DNA from: Lycium barbarum
Lineage: Eukaryota > Streptophyta > Magnoliopsida > Solanales > Solanaceae
Direction of reading: 5' to 3'
DNA: 64,000 nucleotides
Assembly (NCBI RefSeq): GCF_019175385.1
Contig: NC_083341.1
Coordinates: forward strand, 66,125,800 to 66,189,799
Shown: positions 1 through 10,839 of the stretch, one piece after another
How the letters are laid out: each line of letters begins with the position of its first letter
Position numbering within the stretch: position 1 is the stretch's first letter
The notes under the pieces: generated by a model
Databases searched by the model: none
Told to the model about the DNA's origin: nothing
The model's input: the letters and a program-made list of their open reading frames with translations, nothing else
Translations under genes and position numbers: made by a program

Positions 1-535
1 TATATTATATGCTCAGTACCCTTACATATTGTTTAAGTTATTTCAGTAGTTTTACGCAAGTGACAGATATGTTGGAAAAAATACCTAAGTTGTTGCAACA
101 AGTAAGGAATCAGTTGGAACATATGGATCTTCTGTTGCAACAATTTACTTAGTTGTTGCAACAAGTGATTTAGTTGTTCCAACAGATGTGTTACTTGTTG
201 GAGAGAGCATTAGTTATTGTCTCTGTGTCATAACAAAATGCAACAACTAAGTGAGTTGTTGGAACAACTTAATCACCTGTTGCAACAAGTGAGTTAGTTG
301 TTCCAACAAATGTGTTACTTGTTGGAGAGAGCATCAGTTATTGTCTCTGTGTCATAACAAAATGCAACAACTAAGTGAGTTGTTGGAACAACTTAATCAC
401 CTGTTGCAACAAGTTAGTTAGTTGTTCCAACAGATGTGTTACTTGTTGGAGAGAACTTCAGTTATTGTCTCTGTGTCATAACAAAATGCAACAACTAAGT
501 GAGTTGTTGGAACAACTAACTTACCTGTTGTAACA
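1..535. repeat. 124-bp minisatellite, MULE 3' flank
   Basis: Tandem units of about 124 bp. The landmark TAACAAAATGCAACAACT recurs near 231, 355 and 479. Each unit holds several copies of TTGTTGCAACAA-like and TGTTGGAACA-like words, many of them perfect or near-perfect palindromes, plus a stretch with TTGTCTCTGTGTCATAAC. The same unit fills the intron of the neighbouring MULE transposase gene (2890-3660), so the array probably belongs to that transposon. Open frames here are rich in Leu and Gln only because they translate the repeat. Confidence 0.9.
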
Positions 536-880
536 AGTGAGGCATCTGTTGGAACATATGGTTCTTCTGTTGCAACAATTTACTTAGTTGTTGCAACAAG
601 TAAGGCATCTGTTGGAACATATGGATCTTCTGTTGCAAATAATCCTGCAGTTGCTGAAGATGTTGCAACAAGTAAAGAATCTGTTGGAACATATGGATCT
701 TCTGTTGCAACAAGCTACTTAGTTGTTGCAACAAGTAAGGCATCTGTTGGAACATATGGATCTTCTGTTGTAAATAATCCAGCAGCTGCTGAAGATGTTG
801 CAACAAGTAAAGAATCTGTTGGAACATATGGATCTTCTGTTGCAACAATTTACTTAGTTGTTACAACAATGCACTTGCAA
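536..880. repeat. Variant CAACA minisatellite with GGAACATATGG words
   Basis: This continues the preceding array with a different unit. Blocks containing CTGTTGGAACATATGGATCT recur every 50-70 bp and alternate with TTGCAACAAGTAA blocks. Two copies carry an extra segment around ATAATCCTGCAGTTGCTG (near 640) and a diverged version near 770, giving a higher-order period of about 118 bp. No gene is visible. Confidence 0.85.
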
Positions 881-887
881 ATTGATT

Positions 888-1668
888 AGGTATTCCATTG
901 TTTATCACTAAATATAGTTGATTTACTTTGTTTGTCACTAAATATGGGTGAATTGAGTAGGTCACATCAATTCTCTCTAATGATCACTCGATTTAGTGCA
1001 TGCTGGCTTTGGAGATCCTCTTTGCTGACTAAAAATACATCAAATTGATTAAGTATTCCATTGTTTATCACTAAATATGGTTGATTTCCTTTGTTTATCA
1101 CTAAATATGGGTGAATCGAGTAGTTCAAACCAATTCTCTCAAATGATCACTCAATTTAGTGCATGCTGGCTTTGGAGATCCTCTTCGCTGACTAAAAATA
1201 CATCAAATTGATTAAGTATTCCATTGTTTATCACTAAATATGGTTGATTTCCTTTGTTTATCACTAAATATGGTTGATTCCCTTTGTTTATCACTAAATA
1301 TGGGTGAATCGAGTAGTTTACATCAATTCTCTCTAATAATCACTCGATTTAGTGCATGCTGGCTTAGGAGATCCTCTTCGCTGACTAAAAATACATCAAA
1401 TTTATTAAGTATTCCATTGTTTATCACTAAATATGGTTGATTTCCTTTGTTTATCACTAAATATGGGTGAATCGAGTAGTTCACATCAATTCTCTCTAAG
1501 GATCACTCGATTTAGTGCATGCTGGCTTAGGAGATCCTCTTCGCTGACTAAAAATACATCAAATTGATTAAGTATTCCATTGTTTATCACTAAATATGGT
1601 TGATTTGCTTTGTTTATCACTAAATATGGGTGAATCGAGTAGTTGATCACTAAATATGGGTGAACCAA
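888..1668. repeat. 163-bp tandem repeat with nested 30-bp subrepeat
   Basis: Four to five head-to-tail units. The landmark CTGACTAAAAATACATCAAA lies near 1025, 1188, 1381 and 1544, giving spacings of about 163, 193 and 163. The 193-bp unit has one extra copy of a roughly 30-bp subunit containing TTTGTTTATCACTAAATATG. The first unit (about 888-1024) is the most diverged. The sequence is unrelated to the CAACA minisatellites on either side. Short ORFs in it are not credible genes. Confidence 0.9.
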
Positions 1669-1985
1669 GTAGTATCTGCTGCAGCAAGTATAGTATCTGC
1701 TGCCGCAAGTATAGTATCTGCTGCAGCATGTGAGTAATTTGCTGCAACAACTATAGTATCTGTTGCAGCGGCTATAGTATCCGTTGCAGCAAGTACAGTA
1801 TCTGTTGCAGCAAGTACAATATATGTTGCAACAAGTAGAATATATGTTGCAACAACTATAGTATCTGTTGCAGCGGCTATAGTATCCGTTGCAGCAAGTA
1901 CAGTATCTGTTGCAGCAAGTACAATATCTGTTGCAGCATATGTAGAATCTGTTGCAACAATTGTAATATCTGTTTCTTTTGAGTG
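1669..1985. repeat. 21-bp minisatellite (CTGTTGCAGCAAG type)
   Basis: About 15 short units of roughly 21 bp of the form GTATCTGTTGCAGCAAGTACA, with CTGCTGCAGCA and TTGCAACAA variants. A block of several units is itself duplicated (about 1755-1850 and 1855-1950). The core is again a near-palindrome of the TGTTGCAACA kind, so it looks like a shortened relative of the flanking arrays. Confidence 0.85.
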
Positions 1986-2211
1986 ATTAAGTTGTTGAAC
2001 AAATCCTTACTCGTGTTGGATAAAACATAAGTTGTAACACATAACTTAGTTGAAAAAACACCAACATATAACTTGGTTGTTGCAACAGATTTATTACTTG
2101 CTGGAAGTTAAACATAAATTACCATGCTAAGAAACAATAACATTACAATGTCATAAAGTTCCAACAGATAACTATTGTTAAAGCATAATGCAATTTACAA
2201 CTATGGAGCAT
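1986..2211. other. MULE 3' flank, no gene seen
   Basis: Sequence just downstream of the transposase stop codon (the gene reads leftward). It has a few isolated CAACA words and no coding signal. It may include the 3' untranslated region. Confidence 0.5.
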
Positions 2212-2868
2212 TTAGGCTTGGACAAGTTGTTTTTTGTGGCCAGCTGTTTTGCATAAGGAGCATTTGTTTTTCCTCGTTGGAAATGATTCCACGATTCCGC
2301 GCCTCCTCTTTGTCCGCCTTCTTCCGGGTTTTCTTGGATCAACATATGGAGGAGGTATCTCTCCCTCTAAAATCTCCAAAGGAACTTCCCAAGATTCTTC
2401 AGAAGGCACAGGACAAATTTCCTCACAATATGCAATTATGTAATTCTCCACCTTATAATATGAAGATGAGTAGTCATAAATCCGTCTTCCAAAGTCGTCA
2501 CCATATTGGACACGAAGCGCTGCCATTGCATGTGGACAAGGTATTTTGTCCAGGTCAAAAACTCTACAAGTACAAGATCTACTTTGCAGATCGATTGTCG
2601 CAACTGCACCGTGACCGATGACGCTGAACTTGTAGTTGGCTATTTGATGGGCTAACAGCTTGTTCCCTAAGTTTACAAATTTTGATTTTTTTTTTCAACT
2701 GAAGGAACAAAGATGTTTGGTGAGTCGATGAACTCCATACGTCTCTCATGAAATTTTTCTGCAAATCTCCTGTTTATGGCATCAAATAAAGCAGTAATGG
2801 GAAACTCTCTTTCAACATTGAACATTGAATTCACCGACTCAACAATGTTTGACGTCATAAGATTATAC

Positions 2869-3679
2869 CTGTGAAAATAAAGATCTTTAGTTATGGTCTC
2901 TATGTCATACCAAGATGCAACAACTATGTGGGTTGTTGGAACAAGTAACTCACCTGTTGCAACAAGTGAGGTAGTTGTTCCAACAGATGTGTTACTAGTT
3001 GGAGAGAGCTTCAGTTATTGTCTTTGTGTCATAACAAAATGCAACAACTAAGTGAGTTGTTGGAACAACTAAATCACCTGTTGTAACAAGTGAGTTAGTT
3101 GTTCCAATAGATGTGTTACTTGTTGGAGAGAACTTCAGTTATCGTCTCTGTGCCATAACAAAATACAACAACTAAGTGAGTTGTTGGAACAACTAACTTA
3201 CCTGTTGCAACAAGTGAGTTGTTGGAACAACTAACTTACCTGTTGCAACAAGTGAGTTAGTTGTTCGAACAGATGTGTTACTTGTTGGAGAGAGCTTCAG
3301 TTATCGTCTCTGTGTCATAACAAAATGCAACAACTAAGTGAGTTGTTGGAACAACTAAATCACCTGTTGCAACAAGTGAGTTAGCTGTTCCAACAGATGT
3401 GTTACTTGTTGGAGAGAGCTTCAGTTATCGTCTCTGTGTCGTAACAAAGTGCCACAACTAAGTGAGTTGTTGGAACAACTAACTCACCTGTTGCAACAAG
3501 TGAGGTAGTTGTTCCAACAGATGTGTTACTTGTTGGAGAGAGCTTCAGTTATTGTCTCTGTGTCATAACAAAATGCAACAACTAACTGAGTTGTTGGAAC
3601 AACGAACTTACCTGTTGCAACAAGTGAGTTAGTTGTTCCAACAGATGTGTTATTTGTTGGAAAGGTAATGTATGAATAC
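2869..3679 (-). other. Intron of the MULE transposase gene
   Basis: On the minus strand the donor reads AATAG/GTATTC (exon end 3680) and the acceptor TTTTCACAG/GTATAATC (exon start 2868). Joining the exons keeps the frame and yields the conserved stretch N-R-Y-N-L-M-T-S-N. Reading on into the intron instead adds about 51 unrelated residues and a stop at 3526. The intron is 811 bp and almost wholly minisatellite. Confidence 0.85.
2890..3660. repeat. 124-bp minisatellite inside the transposase intron
   Basis: About six units with the landmark CATAACAAAATGCAACAACT near 3027, 3155, 3316 and 3560 and diverged copies near 2910 and 3440. They match the 1-535 array closely, including TTGGAGAGAGCTTCAGTTAT. 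One unit near 3185-3245 has a duplicated GAGTTGTTGGAACAACTAAC segment, which explains its longer spacing. The array leaves both splice sites untouched. Confidence 0.9.
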
Positions 3680-5247
3680 CTATTTCCGGGGAAGAATACC
3701 CTGCTCCATCTGTGGAATCCAACACGTTCAAGATGTTCGGCGGCCCCAGGGACGGTATCTCTGATTTGATTGAAATGGTCATTGAACTCATCTATATTGT
3801 ACGATTTTGCTGCTTTATAAAACTGAGATATGACCTTCGTATTGTGAAATGTGGTTCGGAGATTTTCCCCAAGGTGCTTCATGCAACAACCATAATGAGA
3901 TAAAGGGAAGACAATTGAAACTGCCTTTTTGATACTTGGATGCCTATCAGAAATTATGCACAACTCTTTGGTATCATCTACAAAGCTTTTCATTTGTTCA
4001 AAAAAATATTTGTATGAGGCATCACACTCCTTGTCCACTACACAAAATGCCACAGGAAAAACATGATTTTCCGCATCTTGCGCCATGGCTGACAATAACA
4101 CTCCTTCGTACTTACTCTTCAAGAATGTCCCATCGACAGCTATGACTTTTCTCATTTGCGCAAAACCAAGCATCCAAGCCTTGTAGGCTACAAAAAAGTA
4201 CTTGAACTTCCCATTAGCATCAACCTTCAATGCCGTCTTGCTTCCTGGATTTGCGGAACGAAGCATATAACGGTACGCATCAAGCACTGCATACCCGTGC
4301 TCATGTGTCCCCCTTGTCAAAGATTTTGCAATCTCCATGCCCTTCCAGACCTTCCAATAACTTACCTTACAACCCAATTCTGTGCGGAATGATTGACTCA
4401 TATCTTTTGTAGATGGGCCTTTACCGTCGGGAAACCTATCTTTGAAGTATTCACCAATGACTTTCGTTGTGGCGTGTGGATTATGGCTAGTAATATGCTC
4501 AGAACCACATGTGTGATACTTTACGTAGGTTGTAATATAAAATCTGTCAGAACTTAAAAGCTTCATAGCCCTCAGCCACCACTTGCACTCCGGATGTACA
4601 CATCTAAAGCAATACACAGTGCGCGAATTAATCACCTTCTTGAGTGTAAAATCTTTCTTCACGCAAGCAAGTTTCAACATAGTTGCTAGTTGTTCCTTGT
4701 TATTGAATGACATTCCTTTATAAAAGCCTGTTTCATCATCTTGAACATGGCTGCACTGTGAAGATTGTGTAGAATACGGTGTATTGCTCGCAACTTCGGG
4801 TGTAGGAATCAGCTCACCCCCACTTCCATTATCTGGAATATCCATATCCATATCTACCCCATCCAATTTATCATTTAACACATCTTGTTGGTCTTGACCT
4901 AAATTATGGTTCTCTACCGGGCTTCCAACCACGTATACCCTTAAAATGGGCCTAGCTACATCATTCAAATAAGTACGCAAGCGATCCTGATCGGTTATCT
5001 TAAAAGGCAAGACCCTCTGGTTTTCAAAAGAGCTATGCATGTAAGTGATGACAAGATCTTTCGGTTCACAAGTTAATTCACAATAGGTGATGATTAAGTT
5101 CACAAAATCATCAAACACAACATCTCTTTGGACACTCATCGCTATCGTCTCTAACATGTGACTACCCTTCCATCGCCAAATATATCGATTGTTCTTCTCG
5201 ATCCATTCGCCATGGCAATCAACACCTATTGTTATTGAGTCCCCCAT

Positions 5248-5890
5248 TAATGCTACCTGAATATATTTTGTTTTTTAAAAAAAGGTCATGACTGTATAGT
5301 AACAAAATACAATAACTTAATGACTTGTTGGAACAGATGAATCAGGTGTTGCAACAAGTGGATTACCTGTTGCAACAAGTACTATCCTTGTTGCACCAAC
5401 TAACTAATCTGTTGGAGTCAGCTTCAGTTTTTTGAGTTCTATTTAATCCAAAGACAGTTGAAGATGTCCAACAGATTAGTGAGTTGTTGCAACAAGTAAA
5501 TTACTTGTTGCAACAGGTAATACACTTGTTGCAGCAACTATCTAATATGTTGGAGTCAGCTACAGTTTTTTTTTTTTTGGGTCCAGTTTTTGGGTTCTGT
5601 TGGACTGAAGCTGAATCCGACGGATCAGTGAGTTGTTGCAACAAGTAAGATACTTGTTGCAACAGGTAGTAGACTACTTGCAGCAACTCACAAATCTGTT
5701 GCAACTTATTCATACTACGTATTTAACAACAATTAGTATAGAAGTTGCAACAACTACATAATCTGTTATAATTGTGGCAACAACTACAATAGCTGTTGCA
5801 TAAACTACAGCAGCTTCTGCAGAAACTACGATAGTTGTTGCAAAAATTTAGAAGCTCTTATACAACAGCTTTAGCACTTGTTGCAACAAG
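5248..5890. repeat. CAACA minisatellite in the MULE 5' flank
   Basis: Upstream of the transposase start codon. TTGTTGCAACAAGTA words recur at irregular spacing with units of about 120-130 bp carrying TTGGAGTCAGCT and TTTGGGTTCT (near 5410, 5550 and 5590), followed by a more decayed CAACTACAATAGCTGTTGCA stretch. This is a third compartment of the same repeat type. The Ogre-like element has landed at its right end. Confidence 0.85.
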
Positions 5891-5895
5891 TACAA
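5891..5895. repeat. Left target-site duplication TACAA
   Basis: TACAA directly precedes the LTR start TGTCACACCC and is repeated right after the other LTR at 23015-23019. A 5-bp duplication fits a Ty3/Gypsy integrase. Confidence 0.9.
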
Positions 5896-8630
5896 TGTCA
5901 CACCCCTTTTTAACCGGGTAGATTTAGGGAGTATGACGTATTGGTGATTCCTGTTTATTCTGTTTTAAGGAGTCGCCACCTAATTAATTTAACGGTGAAT
6001 TAGGACACCTAGAGGTTAACTAAAGCAAAGTTAAAAAAAACTAAACCTCAATTAATAGTCTGCTTAACCAGTGTGATTCTAGGTAAGGGCTCTATATTAT
6101 CCTAAAGGGAAGGGGTTAGGCATCCTTTAGAATCCGTTAACTTACGGTTATCCGACCCAACTTAGGTTAATTAATTAAGATGTAACTATGATGCTTAAAA
6201 TTTTAAAGAAATAGGTTGTAAATGTTATTAAGGTTTTGAAGGAAAACATAGTGACATTATTTAAATTAATTTAAAGAAATATCTGGTAGTCCGTTCAAAA
6301 TAAACTTATAAATGTTATTAATAATTAGAAATGAGACTTGTAAAATATAATGATTTAAAGAGAAAAAAAAAAAAAAAAAAAAAAAAAACTTAACACATTT
6401 AACTTGGAATAAAGTGATATTATATGGATATAGTAGTGTAAAATCTAGATTTGTTAGGGATAGAATGCCAAAGTTTAAAATACTGAAAATGATGCTTTAA
6501 AATTTAATTGGTTAGATATGCCTATTTAATATAAACCATTTTAGAAATGGAATGCAGAAAAGTGATAGATTTTCTTGCTCTTTCTTATTAACTTCATTTA
6601 ACTATATTGAATTCAAAATATGCATAATCGAATTGATAAAAATGTTTCTGTGATATATTTGGATGTTAGTGACGTTTAAAAATTTTATAAACGTAATCTC
6701 TTTGGTTCAAAATATATAACTACGCTATTCGCAAATCAATTAAACAAAATAAGTATTAGATATTATAGATGATTTCGAAGCTAATGAAATTAATTGATCT
6801 TTCTTAGGTTAACTGCCCTCCCACTAAAGCTAAGTCCCATACTAATCTAATAAGGTTCGTTTGGCTAGGGAAACAAACAAATAAAGTGTTAGTTCCACAA
6901 ATATAAATCAAATACATGAGAATGAAACAATTGAGTAAATGATATTAAAATGGGCTCAGCCCACTCCAGGACTGCCGAAAACTGTTCCCGTTATTGGGCC
7001 TTAGCCCATAATTTCCGTTTCTTTTGTTTTGCTGCAGACTGGACTGATTTGAGGATGACTTTGAGAGTATTATGTTGGGCTTTTGGCCCAACACTGAATG
7101 CGGAGTACGAGTCCTCGGACTCGCATACGATGGTCATACATAAGAATAAAAGGAAAAGGATTAGAATATAATCAAAAGAATAAGGACAAACATATAGAGA
7201 TAAAATTTCAGAAGGACAGGTTAAAGATTAATAGCTTGGCTAGTACATGATTCAAACACATCATTGGGACCTCATGACTTTCAAGTTCAATTATTTCGCA
7301 CGAACAATAACAAAGTGAGCTACTATTCGACCTATCGTATCAACAATGTGGTTGTTTGCTAATGCGATTTCACTGGATAACGCATCAAAAGGATAGCAAA
7401 CATAATTTACGAACAAGATAGACAAGAAGGAAATGCAGATCTGCAAGGCACATAGATCCCAATGAGCATGCAGTTGATCATTTAAAGTTTGTCTTCATGT
7501 AAGGACCTCATTCAATCAATTTTGAACCTAATTCTGGTGTGTCGTTGAAATCTGATCCTTACACTCATCATTAAGGGGGTGACAGTATATGAAGGTTTGA
7601 GTATAACAAAGATTGATTATGTCTCAAACATACTCATTGATAATATTAGACAAAGGGAAAATGTTGACTCTCATAAACTGTTACTTGTGAACATTAAATG
7701 TCAAATAGATGTCTCCTGATTTTCAAGTCCTATATACACATCTAAGTCCCAATTTGAAAACCTGGATATAGCCATGTTATGCAAAAATTACTAGATCCCA
7801 TACAGATGTTAACAGACCCAACATAGAGTAAGACCTGGTGGCGATATAAACACGACATGCATTTCGACAATACAGGGGTTAGTAAACACAGAAGGGTACA
7901 AGTGATGCCATTAAACATGGTCTTATCTTAAATGTTTAGAATTTAAAACAACACAGCATTTAAGATGAAACAGAAATCCAAAACCAAAGTGTTCATGTAA
8001 AACATCTTAGACCTAAGACAAACTCATTTATCAGTGAAATGCAAGATTAGGCATTCTCAGATATCATACACAGATTAACTATTAGGAAACAGGTGGAAGG
8101 GACTGCATTTGAATGACAATGCCATACATGACCAGTTCTAACTCAGATTGTCATTTAGAGAGAAAACAGACATGTAAGGATAGATCGAACAATTACATAG
8201 ATCCCTTGCGGATGACCCAGACTAGCCTTGATGCACTCATGAACCACATATGCATTGATGAGTCATATAAAGACATCAAAATAAATACCCAGACCAATAT
8301 TGACAGTATTTACGCAGGCGACAGGTAGAATGGGGACTAACACGTATTTTATAGCCAGGTTCAGAATAAACGACACATAAATTTTATAACTAATTAATTC
8401 TAGCAATAGAACATACGAATCACGACTGACATAGAACCAAACCAATGTATAATCTATTCTCGGCGTAAGCAGACCAACCCAAAATAGACTCTTAAGGCAT
8501 GTTTGGATGAAAACCAACGGAACTAGCGACTAGATCATGCTTTACTGAAATACATTAGACTATGACAACATCTGAAAAACACATTTTAATCGAATGGGGC
8601 TAAACTGAGTCAATATACAGGACTAGATAA

Positions 8631-8665
<35 letters not shown>

Positions 8666-10081
8666 ATATAAAGCAGGCTTGACTACTAAACCAAAACTAA
8701 CTAAAACGGCGTGCTTGAATCACAGGATAACGAACTGAAACAGATACAAGCAACCAAAAATGCGAAAAAAATAAATGAAATGAATGATTACCTGCTTTGT
8801 GTGCAGCGAAATGAGGCGAAGGTCTCGAATCTACACTCGATTACTATGAAATCTAAGCTTGAATCCACTCAGACCCGCAACGGTAACAAGGGGCCAAAAC
8901 AAAAGATGATTTAGTATCTTTCAACTGAAAACTCAAGAAATGTTTTAGGGCGAAAAAAGAAGGTTGTTCTTCTCCTTTAAAGTGACTGGAAATTTTAATT
9001 CTTGGGGATTTCGTGACCAGAAAAGGAAAACGAAATTCCAGATTCTTTGGGGTTTTTCGATTTTTATCTTTAAAAGGCTTCTACCGCTAAGCAAACTTTA
9101 TCATCCGTGTTCTCCTCCCCCCAAAAAAAATCCCCCCCTTGAATTAACAGAAAACTCTTATTTATATCCCCAATTCTCCTTTTCGTTTTGTATATAAAAA
9201 GTAAATAAAGAGGGGAGCGTTGGGGAAGACGACGGACAGGCGTGGGGGGACAAAACGAGGTGGGGGTGATGGTGAGGATAACGTGATGTAGTGGGAAGTG
9301 GAGGTGGCAGAGGTAACGTGGTGTAGTGGAGGTGTCAGACGCGTGGGATGGAGAAACATAGTGGAGCGGCAGTGAGGAGTGGAGAGAGAATCAATGGTGT
9401 GGCAGTGGGGGTGGTGTCAGAGAGATGTGGCGGCTAGGTTTTAGGATGAAGGGGAGGAAGGGAACGATGGGGAGATGGTGGTGTGGTGGAGGCGATGATG
9501 GAGGGGATGGTGGAGACGGCGATGGGTGGCGGGTGAAGAAGAGGAAAGGGGAAGAGGGAGGCGGAGATGGGTGGAGAGGAAAGTGAAATGGGAAACCCTG
9601 AAAAGGGTTTCCCTTATTTGGATGCAAAATGGATCGGACCCGGTCCATTTGCGGACCGGGTCAATTTTTAGATTGGGTATTAAAAGAATGGACTAGTGAA
9701 TTAAAATATGGACTAGTCTAAAAATTAAGATAAGCGATATGGGCTAATCAAAAAAAAATATTAGGAGTTAATCGGACTTTGATTTGGGGTCCGGTGAGTC
9801 AAAAATACGGTCCGAGTGTAAAAAAAAATAGTTTGGCTTCTAAATTTAAATAAAAGACCTGTTTAAACAATTTGTGTTAAATACTGCTCAATACAAAATA
9901 TGCAATCATCAATGCTCGGATAAAAAAAAATGGCGTTGTAATAGCCGTGCAATAATATTTCAAAAATTCGCACTGAAACAAAATGCTATTATTTAATTAT
10001 GCAAAGATAGATGCGATGTGTGTGCGTAAGCTGGTAAAATGTCAAAATGATAAAAAATTATGAATTATAATAATAGTAATA

Positions 10082-10120
<39 letters not shown>

Positions 10121-10266
10121 TGTAATAGAATAATAAAGTGCCGGTATTGATAAGAGGCTAATAATTTAGTAAACATAATATATATATTTTTATTTTTTTC
10201 AAAAAATATTAGAAGCTTAAAAATAGGTATTTTGGCAGAGAGGCGGGACAAAATTGGGTGTCAACA
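5896..10266 (-). repeat. 3' LTR of the Ogre-like element (4371 bp)
   Basis: Left copy, the 3' LTR in element orientation. Plus-strand ends are TGTCACACCC and GGGTGTCAACA. It matches the right copy except for an A-run (26 versus 22 A at about 6363), one G/A difference (7815 versus 20554) and the AAT run near 10080. It contains a GGTGG-rich stretch (9220-9560), two long A-runs and no credible gene. The short ORFs in it are repeated exactly in the other LTR because the LTRs are copies. Confidence 0.95.
10079..10121. repeat. (AAT)n microsatellite in the LTR
   Basis: Run of AAT triplets near the plus-strand right end of the LTR. The matching run in the other LTR (about 22818-22868) is 9 bp longer, and this accounts for most of the length difference between the LTRs. 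Confidence 0.9.
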
Positions 10267-10284
10267 ACTTGTCCCTCTTTGCCC
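10267..10284 (-). other. Polypurine tract of the Ogre-like element
   Basis: On the minus strand the sequence directly before the 3' LTR reads GGGCAAAGAGGGACAAGT, then TGTTGACACC starts the LTR. Its position and purine bias fit the plus-strand primer for reverse transcription. Confidence 0.75.
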
Positions 10285-10839
10285 GGTAACGATGAAAAGA
10301 GTTGTCGGGCAAAGACGTTGACTCGGTAGCCTATTTTGTCCCGGCTAAAGGAAATTTGAGAGGGTCATGACCGAACTCCGGTCTCTGAGTTGCCTACATA
10401 TCTAGGGCTATACGAGAATCAGGTCGAGTGTAGTTCTGGGACAACTACGACACTTGAACCCCAATTGGCGCGAAACTTGCAAAATATTGTCTCAGTGCTG
10501 AATTATGATAACACTGGGTATTGTGATAGAAACTTGAGAATTCTGAAAATTGTATTGCTGGAACGCAAGAGAATACTTGTAATTAGAGACGAGTGTTCGA
10601 GGTAGATCTTTGACCCGTGTCGGGAAGTCTGATTATCCTTCCCGACAAATTGCCCCAGTTCGCTGCCGAAGAAATAGTTCCACGATTTGATGTGTGATGC
10701 CAACTTTGATGTTGTCAAAAGCCACCAGCTAAAAACAATTGTTAGCAATAAAGAAATATATGTAAATAAGACAGGGTTGGAGAAGTTACACTTGCAGCCC
10801 CTGTTTCGAAAGTTGAATCCACATTCGGAGGTGGATGCC
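10285..10839. other. Non-coding 3' region of the Ogre-like element
   Basis: No gene. About 10340-10445 is a diverged copy of the 98-bp repeat at 13465-14006 (shared words CCGAAC, GTTGCCTACATATC, GAATCAGGTC, GTAGTTC). A second stretch ending near 10640 has CCCGTGTCGGGAAGTC with an inverted partner. Confidence 0.6.

Larger units (their letters stand above)
2212..5247 (-). pseudogene. MuDR-type (MULE) transposase, two exons, one frameshift
   Basis: Transposase of a Mutator-like element, which cuts and pastes the element in the nucleus. Exon 1 (5247-3680) encodes 522 residues. It has an N-terminal domain, an acidic linker, a MuDR-type DNA-binding region (about 174-248, with a Cys/His cluster C213, C216, C221) and a MULE catalytic core with D372 in VDGTFLK, D434 in SDRHPS and the C2H motif C454/C455-H458. 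Exon 2 (2868-2212) carries SNIVES, a SWIM zinc finger (CTC...CPH, about 2520-2575) and a final knuckle CSLCKTAGH whose last Cys is absent. The splice junction restores the family sequence NRYNLMTSN. A 1-nt length change in an A10 run (T10 at 2686-2695) shifts the frame between exon 2's first part and the SWIM finger. Otherwise the gene is intact, so this is either a young lesion or a sequencing error in the homopolymer. Confidence 0.88.

Noticed and set aside
516..848. Leu/Gln-rich ORF on the minus strand
   Set aside because: It is a translation of the CAACA minisatellite. Stop-free frames arise from the repeat itself.
9391..9648. Pro/Ser/His-rich ORF in the Ogre-like LTR
   Set aside because: Low-complexity translation of a GGTGG-rich stretch, repeated exactly in the other LTR (22130-22387). 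No domain.
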